Origin: Actinomycetota bacterium
GTDB lineage: Bacteria; Actinomycetota; Actinomycetes; Actinomycetales; Microbacteriaceae
Assembly (NCBI GenBank): GCA_947454495.1
Contig: CANGKD010000004.1
Location: 1-36,578 of the forward strand
Reading direction: 5' to 3'
DNA length: 36,578 bases
Shown here: in pieces, positions 1-8,076 of the stretch
Layout: the number at the start of each line of letters is the position of its first letter
How positions within the stretch are numbered: the stretch's first letter is position 1
Program-made: the position numbers and the translations under genes
Notes under the pieces: model-generated
Database searches by the model: none
Told to the model about the DNA's origin: nothing
What the model saw: only the letters and a program-made list of their open reading frames with translations

Positions 1-427
1 GCGCGACAAGCGCCGAACTGGCGGTGGCACCCGCGCCGACAATAGTCGCAGAATTTATGCTCGTGAAACCGAGACGGCGAAGCGGATCTTCTATTCCAGC
101 GATGTCCGTGTTGAACGCATCCCAGGTCGCAACGGCCGAGTCGGATGTGCTGACGGACTTGACCAACGTGTTCGACACACCCGTGAAAAGACTCGCGTCG
201 TCTCGCCACATGGCTAAGTCGTGCGCCTCACCTTTGAGTGGCATTGTGACCGAGAGTCCGCGCCACGAGGAGTCAAGACTCCCCACAAAACTGGCAAGTT
301 CAGTCACAGGCACACGAACGCGTTCGTACGACCAGTCAAGCCCGAGGGAAGCATATGCAGCGAGGTGCAGCTGAGGCGACCGCGAATGCTCAACGGGGTC
401 CCCCACAACTCCCAGTCGACTAGCCAT
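1..427 (-). CDS. aroE: Shikimate dehydrogenase (3' part beyond the left edge)
   Basis: Partial gene running off the left edge; the first ~142 codons are visible and the ORF track misses it because no stop lies in the window. Translation from ATG at 427 shows the shikimate-binding motif GDPVEHSRSPQLH at residues ~9-21, the catalytic-Lys motif LSVTMPLK at ~58-65, NTDIAGI at ~107-113 and the start of a glycine-rich NADP fold (VGAGATASSA). These are the standard order of AroE motifs. The enzyme reduces 3-dehydroshikimate to shikimate with NADPH in chorismate synthesis. The ATG overlaps the end of mltG by 8 nt, so the two are probably translationally coupled. The catalytic Lys and Asp regions are intact; the C-terminal half cannot be judged. 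Confidence 0.93.
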   Translation of the reverse strand, partial: MASRLGVVGDPVEHSRSPQLHLAAYASLGLDWSYERVRVPVTELASFVGSLDSSWRGLSVTMPLKGEAHDLAMWRDDASLFTGVSNTLVKSVSTSDSAVATWDAFNTDIAGIEDPLRRLGFTSINSATIVGAGATASSALVA

Positions 428-1574
428 ACTCCGGGTGCTCATCCATCCAGGCAATCCACTGGTCGACAGCGGCCGCGTGTTCGTCGGCGGTCTCAGAGAA
501 AATCGTCTCGCCGGTGTCAAGATTCCACGTGACGAAGAACATCCACGGACCGTCTGCCGGATGCAAGACGGCATCGATAGCGAGATCACCTGGATTAGAA
601 ATAGGACCAACAGGCAGACCAGGGTGCACGTAGGTGTTGTATGGATTGCCTTCGTCGGCTCGTTCGGCAGAGGTCGTCTCTACCCGATTCGTTGCCCCCG
701 TGCCATAGGCAACGGTGGCGTCCGACTCCATGTTCCAACCTTGGTCGAGGCGGTTTTGGAACACGCGCGCAACCTTGTAGAAGTCGTCTTTGAGGCCCGA
801 CTCTTTCTGCACAAGCGACGCAAAAACGATGACCCGATAGCGGTCTTCGGGTGTAACGCCCGCGGCGTCGAGCGCCTCAAGACAGCGGTCCACCATCGCC
901 TGCAAGATTTCGTGGGCCGTCAGTCCCGGACTGAAGTCGTAGGTCGCGGGGAAAAGAAACCCTTCGAGGGACGTTGCTTCGGGGGGTAGTCCATAAGAAC
1001 CGAAATCTGCGGCTGCCGATTGCACGTCGGCGAGCGGTATCTCGGCCTGTGTCGAGATCTCCTCCAGCACGTTCGTCATTCGCTCACCCTCAGGAATCAC
1101 AACCGTGACGGTCACCATGTTTGCCGGATCCTGCAGGGCATCAAGCGCACCCTGAGCTGACATTTCGAGTTTCAACTTGAAGACACCCGGAACGAACACG
1201 ACTTGCGGGTCCGCGTCGAGCAACAACGCATAAAACGGATCGAAGGACTTGATGACACCGGCAGCAACAAGGTTCGTTGCAATCTCGTCTCCGATTTCAC
1301 CGTCCTTGATTGTGAACAGCACTTCGCCGTGGCCGGGTCCTTCGAAGTCATCGGGTGCCGCGAACACTCCCGCGAGGGGTCCGGAGGTAAACGCCCAAAA
1401 ACCTGCTCCGCCAAGTCCGAGCAGTAAAGCAACCGAGGTGATGATCGCAATGAGTGCAACCCGACCGCGTCGACGGGGTGGGCGGGATAAGCCTGCACCG
1501 CCACTGCCGCTGCCACTGCCGAAGGGTGACGGCGCACCCGCACCGGGGCCAAAAGAATCATTGAAGCCAGTCAT
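420..1574 (-). CDS. mltG: Endolytic murein transglycosylase MltG (YceG-like)
   Basis: 384 aa. An N-terminal Gly/Ser/Pro-rich cytoplasmic tail (1-37) is followed by one membrane segment (about 39-62) and a large extracytoplasmic part. The YceG catalytic core is clear: SLVQKESG with the family's catalytic glutamate at E258, VFQNRLDQGWNMESDATV at ~271-288 and the signature NPYNTYVHPGLPVGPISNPG at ~310-329. MltG cleaves nascent glycan strands and is thought to end their elongation at the membrane. The ATG start has a good Shine-Dalgarno (AAGGAG) that overlaps the ruvX stop codon 9 nt upstream. It lies between ruvX and aroE, the usual actinobacterial order. The length is normal and nothing appears broken. 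Confidence 0.95.
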   Translation of the reverse strand: MTGFNDSFGPGAGAPSPFGSGSGSGGAGLSRPPRRRGRVALIAIITSVALLLGLGGAGFWAFTSGPLAGVFAAPDDFEGPGHGEVLFTIKDGEIGDEIATNLVAAGVIKSFDPFYALLLDADPQVVFVPGVFKLKLEMSAQGALDALQDPANMVTVTVVIPEGERMTNVLEEISTQAEIPLADVQSAAADFGSYGLPPEATSLEGFLFPATYDFSPGLTAHEILQAMVDRCLEALDAAGVTPEDRYRVIVFASLVQKESGLKDDFYKVARVFQNRLDQGWNMESDATVAYGTGATNRVETTSAERADEGNPYNTYVHPGLPVGPISNPGDLAIDAVLHPADGPWMFFVTWNLDTGETIFSETADEHAAAVDQWIAWMDEHPEYG

Positions 1575-1583
1575 CAGGTCTCC

Positions 1584-2039
1584 TTAGCTGTGGTCAGCCA
1601 CACTCGTTCCTGGCACGGCATCTCTCGCACGCTCAGAATCGAGGGCATGCTGAAGGAGCATAACAGCGGCAACCTGATCGACAACCGAGCGGGAGTGGCT
1701 GGCCTTCTTTCCGCTCGTGCGTAATGCTGCGTGAGCGGAGACCGTGGTGAGCCGTTCATCAATAAAGCGAACCTCAAAACCGCTCTGTCGCGCTAACTCT
1801 TGAGCAAACGAAATCGCATCCCGCGTCGATGCCGTGTGAGTCCCAGCCATGCTCACCGGAAGACCCACGTAGATCTCGATACAGTCGAGTTCCGTTGCTA
1901 TTGAGCTGACGCGGTCAATCGCACGGTCGTCTCGGGCAACCGTCTCCACCGGAGTGGCGAGGATTCCGTCCCGATCGCTTCGAGCAACGCCAATCCTCAC
2001 CGTTCCAACGTCAACGCCGAGCCGAACGCCTGTTCGCAT
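1584..2039 (-). CDS. ruvX: RuvX/YqgF family nuclease (pre-16S rRNA processing)
   Basis: 151 aa when started at the ATG at 2039. The ORF-track start at 2357 lies inside alaS and is not credible. The protein opens with the RNase H-like motif RLGVDVGTVRIGVARSD, has the second motif IYVGLPVSMAGT and ends with the FIDERLTT and SVVDQVAAVMLLQ segments typical of YqgF. The family is linked to 5' maturation of 16S rRNA, and some members cut Holliday junctions; which role applies here is not shown by sequence. Only 4 nt separate the alaS stop from its ATG, and mltG follows after 9 nt, so alaS-ruvX-mltG-aroE form one transcription unit. Confidence 0.93.
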   Translation of the reverse strand: MRTGVRLGVDVGTVRIGVARSDRDGILATPVETVARDDRAIDRVSSIATELDCIEIYVGLPVSMAGTHTASTRDAISFAQELARQSGFEVRFIDERLTTVSAHAALRTSGKKASHSRSVVDQVAAVMLLQHALDSERARDAVPGTSVADHS

Positions 2040-2043
2040 ATTT

Positions 2044-4701
2044 CTAGGGGCGAAGCGCGTCGGCCACGGCCGACAACGCGTCCTGAAGCTTGGAGGCATC
2101 TGTTCCGCCACCCTGAGCCATGTCGTCTCGACCGCCGCCGCCGCCGCCCAACACGGTGGCAGCCACCTTTGCGAGCGGACCGGCCACAACGCCTGCGGAA
2201 CGAGCCCCCTGAGTCGTGGCGACGATGACAGCCGGCTTTCCGTCAATAACCGCGCCAAGGGCAATGACAAACGCCTCAGACTGAACCTTGTCTCGAACTG
2301 CCGTGACGAGACCGCGTAGGTCATCCGACGATGCCACTCCATCGACCGATGTGACAATCGCGGTTACGGCACCGTGAGGTGCTGCCAGTGCGACGAGAGA
2401 CGGCACCTGCTCACGGAGGAGGCGCGCCTCGAACTCGGCCACCCGACGTTCGGCCTGCTTCAAGCTTGCGACGAGTTCACTCACCCGACCCGCGACCTGA
2501 TCCCGAGGCGCCTTCAACGATGCGGAGAGCTCGGCCACGATGCTTCGTTCGACAACCAGGCTCTTGAACGCATCTGCTCCCACGAGAGCCTCGATGCGAC
2601 GGTTGGACGAGCCAACAGAACTTTCCGAAATCACACTGACGAGGCCCACTTGAGAACTGCGCGCTACGTGGGTACCGGCACACAATTCTCTCGACCACGG
2701 TCCGCCAATATCGACCATGCGCACGACCTCGCCGTACTTTTCGCCAAAGAGCGCCATGGCGCCGAGTGCCTTCGCGTCGTCGAGCGCCATTTCGCGCGTC
2801 ACGACGTCGTAGTCAGCCAAAATCGCATTGTTCGCAATCTCTTCAATCTCACTTCGCGTCTGATGTGACAGCGCGTCGTTCCACGTGAAGTCAAGGCGCA
2901 TGTAACCGGCCTTGTTGTACGAACCGCTCTGATGCGCGGTCTCACCTAAGGTTTCCCGCAAGGCGGCGTGAATCAGGTGCGTCGCACTGTGCGCCTGAGC
3001 TGCGGCCCGACGCCAGGTGCGGTCAACGTGGGTACTTGCCGAGTCGCCGACGGCGATGGTTCCTGCCCGGACTCGCGCAGTGTGGCTAACCAAACCCTTG
3101 ATGGGTTTCTGCACGTCGAGCACTTCAAGATCAAATCCCGGACCCGCGATTGACCCGGCGTCCGACTCTTGTCCGCCCGATTCGGCGTAGAGCGACGTGG
3201 CATTCAGGATGACCTCAACCGTGTCACCCTCTGACGCACTCGTCACCGGAACTCCGTCTTTGAGCAGACCGAGAACGGTCGCCTCAGTGTCAAATTCGCC
3301 GTATCCCGTGAATGTGGTCTCACCGGCAGACCGCATCTCGCTATACACACTCAAGTCGGCCAAGATTGACTTCTTCGCCTTGGCGTCTGCCTTTGCACGC
3401 TGCCGCTGCTCCGCCATAAGTGTGTCGAACGCAGAGCGGTCGACCGACAATCCTGCTTCCTCTGCCATCTCGAGCGTGAGGTCAATCGGAAACCCAAACG
3501 TGTCGTGCAGGAGGAAGGCGGTGTCACCAGGGAGCCGGTTGGCGCCCTTTTCTTTGATCGTCGTGACTGCGGTGTCGAGAATCGTCGTGCCCGACGCGAG
3601 GGTCTTGAGAAAGGCTTCCTCTTCGCCGTAGGCCGTCTGCGAGATGCGCTGGTAGTCGGTCTCCACCTCCGGGTACGCGGCTTTCATCGCATCGCGTGAT
3701 GCGGTGAACAACTCTGGGAAAGTCGGGGCATCCACGCCCAACAATCGCATGGCGCGAACCGAACGCCGAAGCAGGCGACGGAGAATGTAACCGCGACCCT
3801 CATTAGATGTCGTGACACCGTCAGACATGAGCATGAGAGAACTACGCACGTGATCGGCGACAACGCGCAATCGAACGTCATTCTCCTGATTCGCACCATA
3901 CGTAACGCCGGCTAATTGGGCCGCGCGGTCCAGCACCGGGCGCACCTGGTCAATTTCATACAGGTTCTCGACGCCCTGCTTCAAAAAGGCGACGCGCTCC
4001 AGACCCATTCCGGTGTCGATGTTCTTATTCGGAAGTTCTCCGAGAATTTCGAATTCGGTCTTACTCGTGCCTTCGCCACGGGCATATTGCATGAAGACGA
4101 GGTTCCAGATTTCGATGTAACGGTTTTCGTCGGCAACGGGACCACCTTCGACGCCATACTTCGGCCCCCGGTCGAAATAGATCTCAGAACACGGACCGGC
4201 AGGACCTGGCTGACCGGTAGACCAGTAGTTGTCTTCTTTGCCACGGCGTTGGATTCGCTCGGCCGGAAGACCCGCAATTTTGGTCCACAGCTCAATGGCT
4301 TCATCATCGTCTTCGTAGACCGTGACCCACAGGTCTTTTTCGTCGAAGCCGAGACCGCCGTCAGATTCTGACGAGGTCAGCAACTCCCACGCATACCCGA
4401 TAGCTCCCTGTTTGAAGTAGTCGCCAAACGAGAAGTTACCGTTCATCTGGAAGAACGTGCCGTGTCGCGTCGTTTTGCCGACTTCTTCAATGTCAAGCGT
4501 TCGAATGCACTTTTGAACACTCGTGGCGCGCGGAAAAGGAGGCGGGACGTGACCGGAAAGGTACGGGATGAAGGGCACCATACCGGCGACGGTAAAAAGA
4601 AGCGTGGGGTCGTCGCTGACAAGCGAGGCCGAGGGGACGACAGTGTGGCCGTTCTTTGCGAAGTAGTCGAGCCAACGTTTGGCGATCTCGGCGGTCTTCA
4701 T
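2044..4701 (-). CDS. alaS: Alanine--tRNA ligase
   Basis: 885 aa, a normal full length. The class II catalytic core occupies about 1-270, with GTFFQMNGNFSFGDYFK at 81-97 (motif 2 region) and GMGLERVAF at ~231-239 (motif 3). The editing domain carries the zinc/active-site residues H571 and H575 (HSATH) and C674 and H678 (CAGTH). The C-terminal C-Ala domain ends in a Gly-rich GGGGGGRDDMAQGGG stretch that normally contacts tRNA-Ala. It charges tRNA-Ala and clears mischarged Ser and Gly. The ATG start lies 6 nt after the stop of the small membrane gene, and ruvX follows after 4 nt. All catalytic and editing residues are present, so it should be fully functional. Confidence 0.98.
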   Translation of the reverse strand: MKTAEIAKRWLDYFAKNGHTVVPSASLVSDDPTLLFTVAGMVPFIPYLSGHVPPPFPRATSVQKCIRTLDIEEVGKTTRHGTFFQMNGNFSFGDYFKQGAIGYAWELLTSSESDGGLGFDEKDLWVTVYEDDDEAIELWTKIAGLPAERIQRRGKEDNYWSTGQPGPAGPCSEIYFDRGPKYGVEGGPVADENRYIEIWNLVFMQYARGEGTSKTEFEILGELPNKNIDTGMGLERVAFLKQGVENLYEIDQVRPVLDRAAQLAGVTYGANQENDVRLRVVADHVRSSLMLMSDGVTTSNEGRGYILRRLLRRSVRAMRLLGVDAPTFPELFTASRDAMKAAYPEVETDYQRISQTAYGEEEAFLKTLASGTTILDTAVTTIKEKGANRLPGDTAFLLHDTFGFPIDLTLEMAEEAGLSVDRSAFDTLMAEQRQRAKADAKAKKSILADLSVYSEMRSAGETTFTGYGEFDTEATVLGLLKDGVPVTSASEGDTVEVILNATSLYAESGGQESDAGSIAGPGFDLEVLDVQKPIKGLVSHTARVRAGTIAVGDSASTHVDRTWRRAAAQAHSATHLIHAALRETLGETAHQSGSYNKAGYMRLDFTWNDALSHQTRSEIEEIANNAILADYDVVTREMALDDAKALGAMALFGEKYGEVVRMVDIGGPWSRELCAGTHVARSSQVGLVSVISESSVGSSNRRIEALVGADAFKSLVVERSIVAELSASLKAPRDQVAGRVSELVASLKQAERRVAEFEARLLREQVPSLVALAAPHGAVTAIVTSVDGVASSDDLRGLVTAVRDKVQSEAFVIALGAVIDGKPAVIVATTQGARSAGVVAGPLAKVAATVLGGGGGGRDDMAQGGGTDASKLQDALSAVADALRP

Positions 4702-4707
4702 CGTGGA

Positions 4708-4890
4708 TTACTTGCTCTGACGAAGTTCGGCGTCGCGGGCCTTGTAGCCATCGACGACGGCCTCTTTCACACCCGAAACCGCGGAATCAACGTTGGCAAG
4801 AAATGCCTTGCCCGACTCGGTCTTGCTCACTTCGTGAGCAATCACAAATCCGGCTACGACGCCGAGAGAAATCAAGAGAATGTTCTTCAT
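4708..4890 (-). CDS. Small single-span membrane protein of unknown function
   Basis: About 60 aa from ATG at 4890; the track's start is a TTG at 4899. One hydrophobic segment (ILLISLGVVAGFVIAHEV) at the N terminus is followed by a charged tail ending in RDAELRQSK, predicted to be cytoplasmic or peripheral. It resembles the short YtxH-like membrane peptides found between rpsD and alaS in Microbacteriaceae, but I do not recognise a named family. A TACACT hexamer ends 8 nt before the ATG and could drive a nearly leaderless mRNA. That makes the ATG the better start and would place the promoter of the alaS operon just after the rpsD terminator. Function unknown; codon use looks normal. Confidence 0.75.
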   Translation of the reverse strand: MKNILLISLGVVAGFVIAHEVSKTESGKAFLANVDSAVSGVKEAVVDGYKARDAELRQSK

Positions 4891-4915
4891 AACGCTCAAG
4901 TGTAGGCGAAACGAA

Positions 4916-4955
4916 CGAGGCGGCCGACTCGCAGGATGTGCGATCGACCGCCTCG
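4916..4955 (-). terminator. Intrinsic terminator of rpsD
   Basis: On the minus strand, 22 nt after the rpsD stop, a long hairpin forms. CGAGGCGGTCGA pairs with TCGGCCGCCTCG (one G-T wobble), then TCGCA pairs with TGCGA after a one-base G bulge, around the loop CATCC. The stem is about 17 bp and is followed by TTCGTTTCG, a T-rich though imperfect tail. It separates rpsD from the alaS operon. Confidence 0.78.
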
Positions 4956-4977
4956 AATCGAGTTGCGATGTGAAACG

Positions 4978-5607
4978 TTAGCGCGCGGCGTAGTACTCGA
5001 CGACGAGCTGAACTTCGCAGGTCACGGGAACCTCGGCGCGCTTCGGGCGGCGCACGAGAGTCGTACGCAACTTGTCGAGCTCAACGTCGAGATAGGCCGG
5101 AACGGGAGGCAGAACATCCACGTGGCCACCTGCAGCGGCAACCTGGAATGGCTCCATGCCTTCACTGCGTTCACGAACCTGAATGACCTGACCCGGCTTC
5201 ACGCGGAACGACGGACGGTCAACCAGTTCGCCATTCACCGTGATGTGACGGTGCACGACCATCTGACGCGCCTGCGCCTGCGTACGAGCGAAGCCCGAAC
5301 GCAGAACGAGAGCATCAAGACGCATTTCGAGCAGCTCGACAAGGTTTTCACCAGTCAAGCCCTCGGTACGACGTGCTTCTTGGAACACTCGACGGAGCTG
5401 AGCCTCGCGGATTCCGTACTGGGCGCGGAGGCGCTGCTTCTCGCGCAAACGAACGGCATAGTCGCTGTCGGCCTTGCGCTTGGTGCGACCGTGCTCACCG
5501 GGAGCATACGGGCGCTTCTCGAGGTACTTTGCCGCCTTCGGCGTGAGCGGAATGCCCAGCGCTCGCGAAAGTCGGGTCTTGCTGCGGGTACGTGACTTGT
5601 CAGACAC
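4978..5607 (-). CDS. rpsD: 30S ribosomal protein S4
   Basis: 209 aa. The S4 N-terminal region is recognisable (SRALGIPLTPKAAKYLEKRP, YAPGEHGR) and the S4 RNA-binding domain spans about 97-160 (LEMRLDALVLRSGFARTQAQARQMVVHRHITVNG). It is the zinc-free type: no Cys cluster is present near the N terminus. S4 nucleates assembly of the 16S rRNA 5' domain and in several bacteria represses its own mRNA. The start is GTG at 5607, preceded by AAAGGA at suitable spacing. It stands alone, away from the rpoA operon where many bacteria keep rpsD, as is usual in Microbacteriaceae. A structured leader lies upstream and a strong terminator downstream. Confidence 0.98.
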   Translation of the reverse strand: MSDKSRTRSKTRLSRALGIPLTPKAAKYLEKRPYAPGEHGRTKRKADSDYAVRLREKQRLRAQYGIREAQLRRVFQEARRTEGLTGENLVELLEMRLDALVLRSGFARTQAQARQMVVHRHITVNGELVDRPSFRVKPGQVIQVRERSEGMEPFQVAAAGGHVDVLPPVPAYLDVELDKLRTTLVRRPKRAEVPVTCEVQLVVEYYAAR

Positions 5608-5636
5608 GATGTCCTTTCGGTTTTCACAAATTGAAC

Positions 5637-5657
5637 CGTTCGCGTGGCACGCGAACG
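5637..5657 (-). promoter_or_regulatory. Perfect hairpin in the rpsD 5' leader
   Basis: A perfect 9-bp stem (CGTTCGCGT / ACGCGAACG) with a 3-nt loop lies about 30 nt before the rpsD GTG. No T-tract follows, so it is unlikely to be a simple terminator. A second, weaker 5-bp stem (AGCCC/GGGCT) sits at 5682-5698. Together they could be a site for autogenous control by S4. That is inference from position only. Confidence 0.4.
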
Positions 5658-5759
5658 TGAAAAATGAGAGGAGGTGCCAGGAGCCCGGCTACAGGGCTTT
5701 TCCAGATCTTCGCTTCTCCGCACGCAGCCGCACGCACGGTGAAGAAAACAGGCGACCCA

Positions 5760-5786
5760 AGACTAGCACCTATCTCGGCGACCCAA
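5760..5786 (-). promoter_or_regulatory. Possible rpsD promoter
   Basis: Minus strand TTGGGT (-35-like) and TAGTCT (-10-like, TANNNT) lie in the rarA-rpsD gap with a 15-nt spacer, slightly short. Transcription would begin about 145 nt before the rpsD start codon, leaving room for the structured leader. Weak match. Confidence 0.35.
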
Positions 5787-5791
5787 CCGAC

Positions 5792-7108
5792 TCACTCACC
5801 TCGCAAAATGCGTTGAATGCGTTCCCAGCGCTCCGCAAGATTCGCCTCTGCCCCACGCTCGGTTGGGAGATAGTAGCGAGTGCCGACAAGTGCGTCGGGA
5901 AGATATCGCTGTTCGGCTATGGCGTGCGGCGCATCATGCGCGTAAATGTAACCACGTCCGTGCCCCAGAGCCTTGGCGCCCGGATAGCTAGCATCGCGTA
6001 GGTGGGGTGGCACCGTCCCCAACTTCCCCGCACGCACGTCGGCAATGGCGGCATTGATCGCGTTGTAGGCCGCATTAGATTTTGGGCTCAGCGCGAGAAA
6101 GATGGTTGCTTCGGCCAATGGAATTCGTCCCTCAGGCATGCCGATGAACGCGACCGCATCTGCGGCGGCCGATGCCACTTCGAGGGCCCGAGGTTCGGCC
6201 AGACCTATGTCTTCCGAAGCGGATATGACAAGCCTTCGCGCAATGAAACGCGGATCTTCACCTGCCTCAATCATTCGAGCTAAATAGTGGATTGCTGCGT
6301 CGGCGTCTGACCCGCGAATCGATTTAATAAACGCGGAAATCACGTCGTAGTGTTCATCGCCTTGTCGGTCGTACCGCAGGAGAGCTCGATCGACCGCTTG
6401 CGAGACCATGTCGACAGTGATGTGCGTCGCGTCAAGAGCGCGCGCGATTGCTGCCGTCGCTTCGAGAGAAGTCAGAGCCCGACGCGCATCTCCTGATGAG
6501 TACTGAACGAGGGCCCGCTGCGCATCCTCGGCAATCGTCAACTCGCCCGCCAAACCGACGGGTGAATTCATCGCGCGTTCGAGAAGATGCGCCACATCTT
6601 CATCTGAGAGGGGCTCAAGACGCAACAGTAGACTTCGCGAAAGCAGAGGCGTCACAACACTGAACGAGGGATTCTCCGTCGTGGCCGCGACGAGGGTAAC
6701 AATGCCGTTTTCGACGCCGGGGAGCAGCGCATCCTGCTGGGCCTTGTTAAAGCGGTGTATCTCGTCGAGGAAGAGAACGGTGGCAGTGCCGTACATCTCT
6801 TTCGTGTTGCGAGCGCGTTCCATAACTTCACGAACGTCTTTGACCCCGGCTGTCACCGCGGAAAGTTCAACAAAAGTGCGGCCTGATGCCGCCGCGATCA
6901 CGTGCGCAATGCTCGTTTTTCCAGTTCCGGGTGGCCCCCACAGGATGACCGAGACGCCGGATTGCGAATCTGAATTTGCCAGTTGAGTCAGCGGAGAGCC
7001 TGGCGTGACCAAATGACGTTGACCGGCAATGTCAGCGAGGGTCCGGGGGCGCATGCGCACCGCAAGCGGTGCCGTTGCGCCACCAAGTCCAGGATTCTCA
7101 CCAACCAC
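5792..7108 (-). CDS. rarA: Replication-associated recombination protein RarA/MgsA (AAA+ ATPase)
   Basis: 438 aa. Walker A GPPGTGKT is at residues 58-65, Walker B VLFLDEIHRF at 111-120 and sensor 1 ATTENPSFSV in the expected place. The C-terminal half contains the RarA tetramerisation motifs (AFIKSIRGSDADAAIHYLARM and GMPEGRIPLAEA). RarA acts at stalled or collapsed replication forks and shares ancestry with clamp-loader subunits and RuvB. The start is GTG at 7108. A TAGCCT hexamer lies exactly 6 nt upstream with no Shine-Dalgarno, so the mRNA is probably leaderless. It is divergent from the cyclophilin gene and upstream of rpsD with a 184-nt gap. Confidence 0.96.
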   Translation of the reverse strand: MVGENPGLGGATAPLAVRMRPRTLADIAGQRHLVTPGSPLTQLANSDSQSGVSVILWGPPGTGKTSIAHVIAAASGRTFVELSAVTAGVKDVREVMERARNTKEMYGTATVLFLDEIHRFNKAQQDALLPGVENGIVTLVAATTENPSFSVVTPLLSRSLLLRLEPLSDEDVAHLLERAMNSPVGLAGELTIAEDAQRALVQYSSGDARRALTSLEATAAIARALDATHITVDMVSQAVDRALLRYDRQGDEHYDVISAFIKSIRGSDADAAIHYLARMIEAGEDPRFIARRLVISASEDIGLAEPRALEVASAAADAVAFIGMPEGRIPLAEATIFLALSPKSNAAYNAINAAIADVRAGKLGTVPPHLRDASYPGAKALGHGRGYIYAHDAPHAIAEQRYLPDALVGTRYYLPTERGAEANLAERWERIQRILRGE

Positions 7109-7114
7109 GACTAC

Positions 7115-7120
7115 AGGCTA
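7115..7120 (-). promoter_or_regulatory. -10 element for a leaderless rarA transcript
   Basis: Minus-strand TAGCCT followed by 6 nt and then the GTG start of rarA. TANNNT at this distance is the known hallmark of leaderless actinobacterial transcripts. No ribosome binding site is present. Confidence 0.6.
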
Positions 7121-7248
7121 GTCGTGCGACGCGAAAGAGTGCCGTGGGTGTTGCACAACGCATGTCTCCCGCGGTCACCGTAATCGATTAGATTCGAATC
7201 TGCGCAAATTCCGACCAAAAATCAGGTCGCGTTCGAGAAGAGGACATC

Positions 7249-8013
7249 GTGGCAACGCCGAAGAAGACGAGCAAAACAGACCGTGTCGCCCGCGACCGAG
7301 TTCGGGCTTACGAGGCTCGTCAAGAGGTTCACAGTCACATCATTGCGAGACGCAAACGCGACAATCTGATTGCTGTCATTGCCGTCGTTCTCGTCACGGG
7401 GTTGACGGTGGGAGCCCAGCTGATTCACGTTGCCATCGCACCTCAGTCTTCCTCGGCGACTCCGTCGGCGGAGCCCGAAACCCAAACGGCCCCCGATGCC
7501 GCGTTGGCGCAAAATCGCACGTGGACCGGCTCACTGACGCTGAACGACGTTCCGTTGCAGGTTGAACTTGATGGCGCTCTTGCTCCCAAGGCTGTCGCAA
7601 GCACTATCAGCCTGGCCTCATCAGGTTTCTACAACAACGTCCCGTGCCACAGACTGACGACCGCTGGCATTTTTATTCTGCAGTGTGGCGACCCGAACGG
7701 GGACGGAACCGGCGGCCCCGGTTACACATACGGCCCCGTTGAGAATGCCCCCGTCGACAACGTGTACCCCGCCGGCACGATTGCGATGGCGCGCCAAAGT
7801 GCCAATGGGTCCAGTCAAGGCAGCCAGTTCTTCATCGTCTATGCGGACAGCACGATACCCAGCGATGCGGCAGGCGGTTACACCGTCATCGGACACATCA
7901 CCAGCGGACTCGAGACCCTGCAAAAAACCGTGATTGATGCCGGTGTTCAAAACGGTGGCAATGATGGCAAGCCGGTCGTTGACGTGAAGATCACCGGCTT
8001 TACCCTGCAGTAA
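7249..8013 (+). CDS. Membrane-anchored cyclophilin-type peptidyl-prolyl cis-trans isomerase
   Basis: 254 aa. The N terminus is basic and charged (1-40), with one membrane segment at about 41-64 (LIAVIAVVLVTGLTVGAQLI), an Ala/Pro/Ser/Thr linker (~68-88) and a cyclophilin domain (~92-254). Family motifs seen are PCHRL (equivalent to FHRL, with the catalytic Arg), CGDPNGDGTGGPGY and GSQFFIVY. Topology suggests the isomerase domain is outside the membrane, where it would help exported proteins fold. The two cysteines flanking the active site (PCHRL, LQCGD) could pair outside the cell, which is inference. The start is GTG at 7249 with the purine-rich site GAGAAGAGG. This position beside the DUF349 gene and relA is usual for actinobacteria. 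Confidence 0.93.
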   Translation: MATPKKTSKTDRVARDRVRAYEARQEVHSHIIARRKRDNLIAVIAVVLVTGLTVGAQLIHVAIAPQSSSATPSAEPETQTAPDAALAQNRTWTGSLTLNDVPLQVELDGALAPKAVASTISLASSGFYNNVPCHRLTTAGIFILQCGDPNGDGTGGPGYTYGPVENAPVDNVYPAGTIAMARQSANGSSQGSQFFIVYADSTIPSDAAGGYTVIGHITSGLETLQKTVIDAGVQNGGNDGKPVVDVKITGFTLQ

Positions 8014-8030
8014 GCATGACCCCGCGGGCG

Positions 8031-8036
8031 TAGGCT
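8031..8036 (+). promoter_or_regulatory. Possible -10 element for the DUF349 gene
   Basis: TAGGCT lies between the cyclophilin stop and the DUF349 start, giving a ~34-nt leader that contains GAGAGAAG. The same TAGGCT hexamer precedes thrS and the thiolase gene in this window. No convincing -35 is seen. Confidence 0.4.
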
Positions 8037-8076
8037 AAGAGCCACACGCCCAATCACTGAAGAGAGAAGCTTGAGC

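Noticed and set aside
4936-5595. 219-aa plus-strand ORF opposite rpsD
   Set aside because: Begins inside the rpsD terminator and runs antisense to a ribosomal protein gene; not credible.
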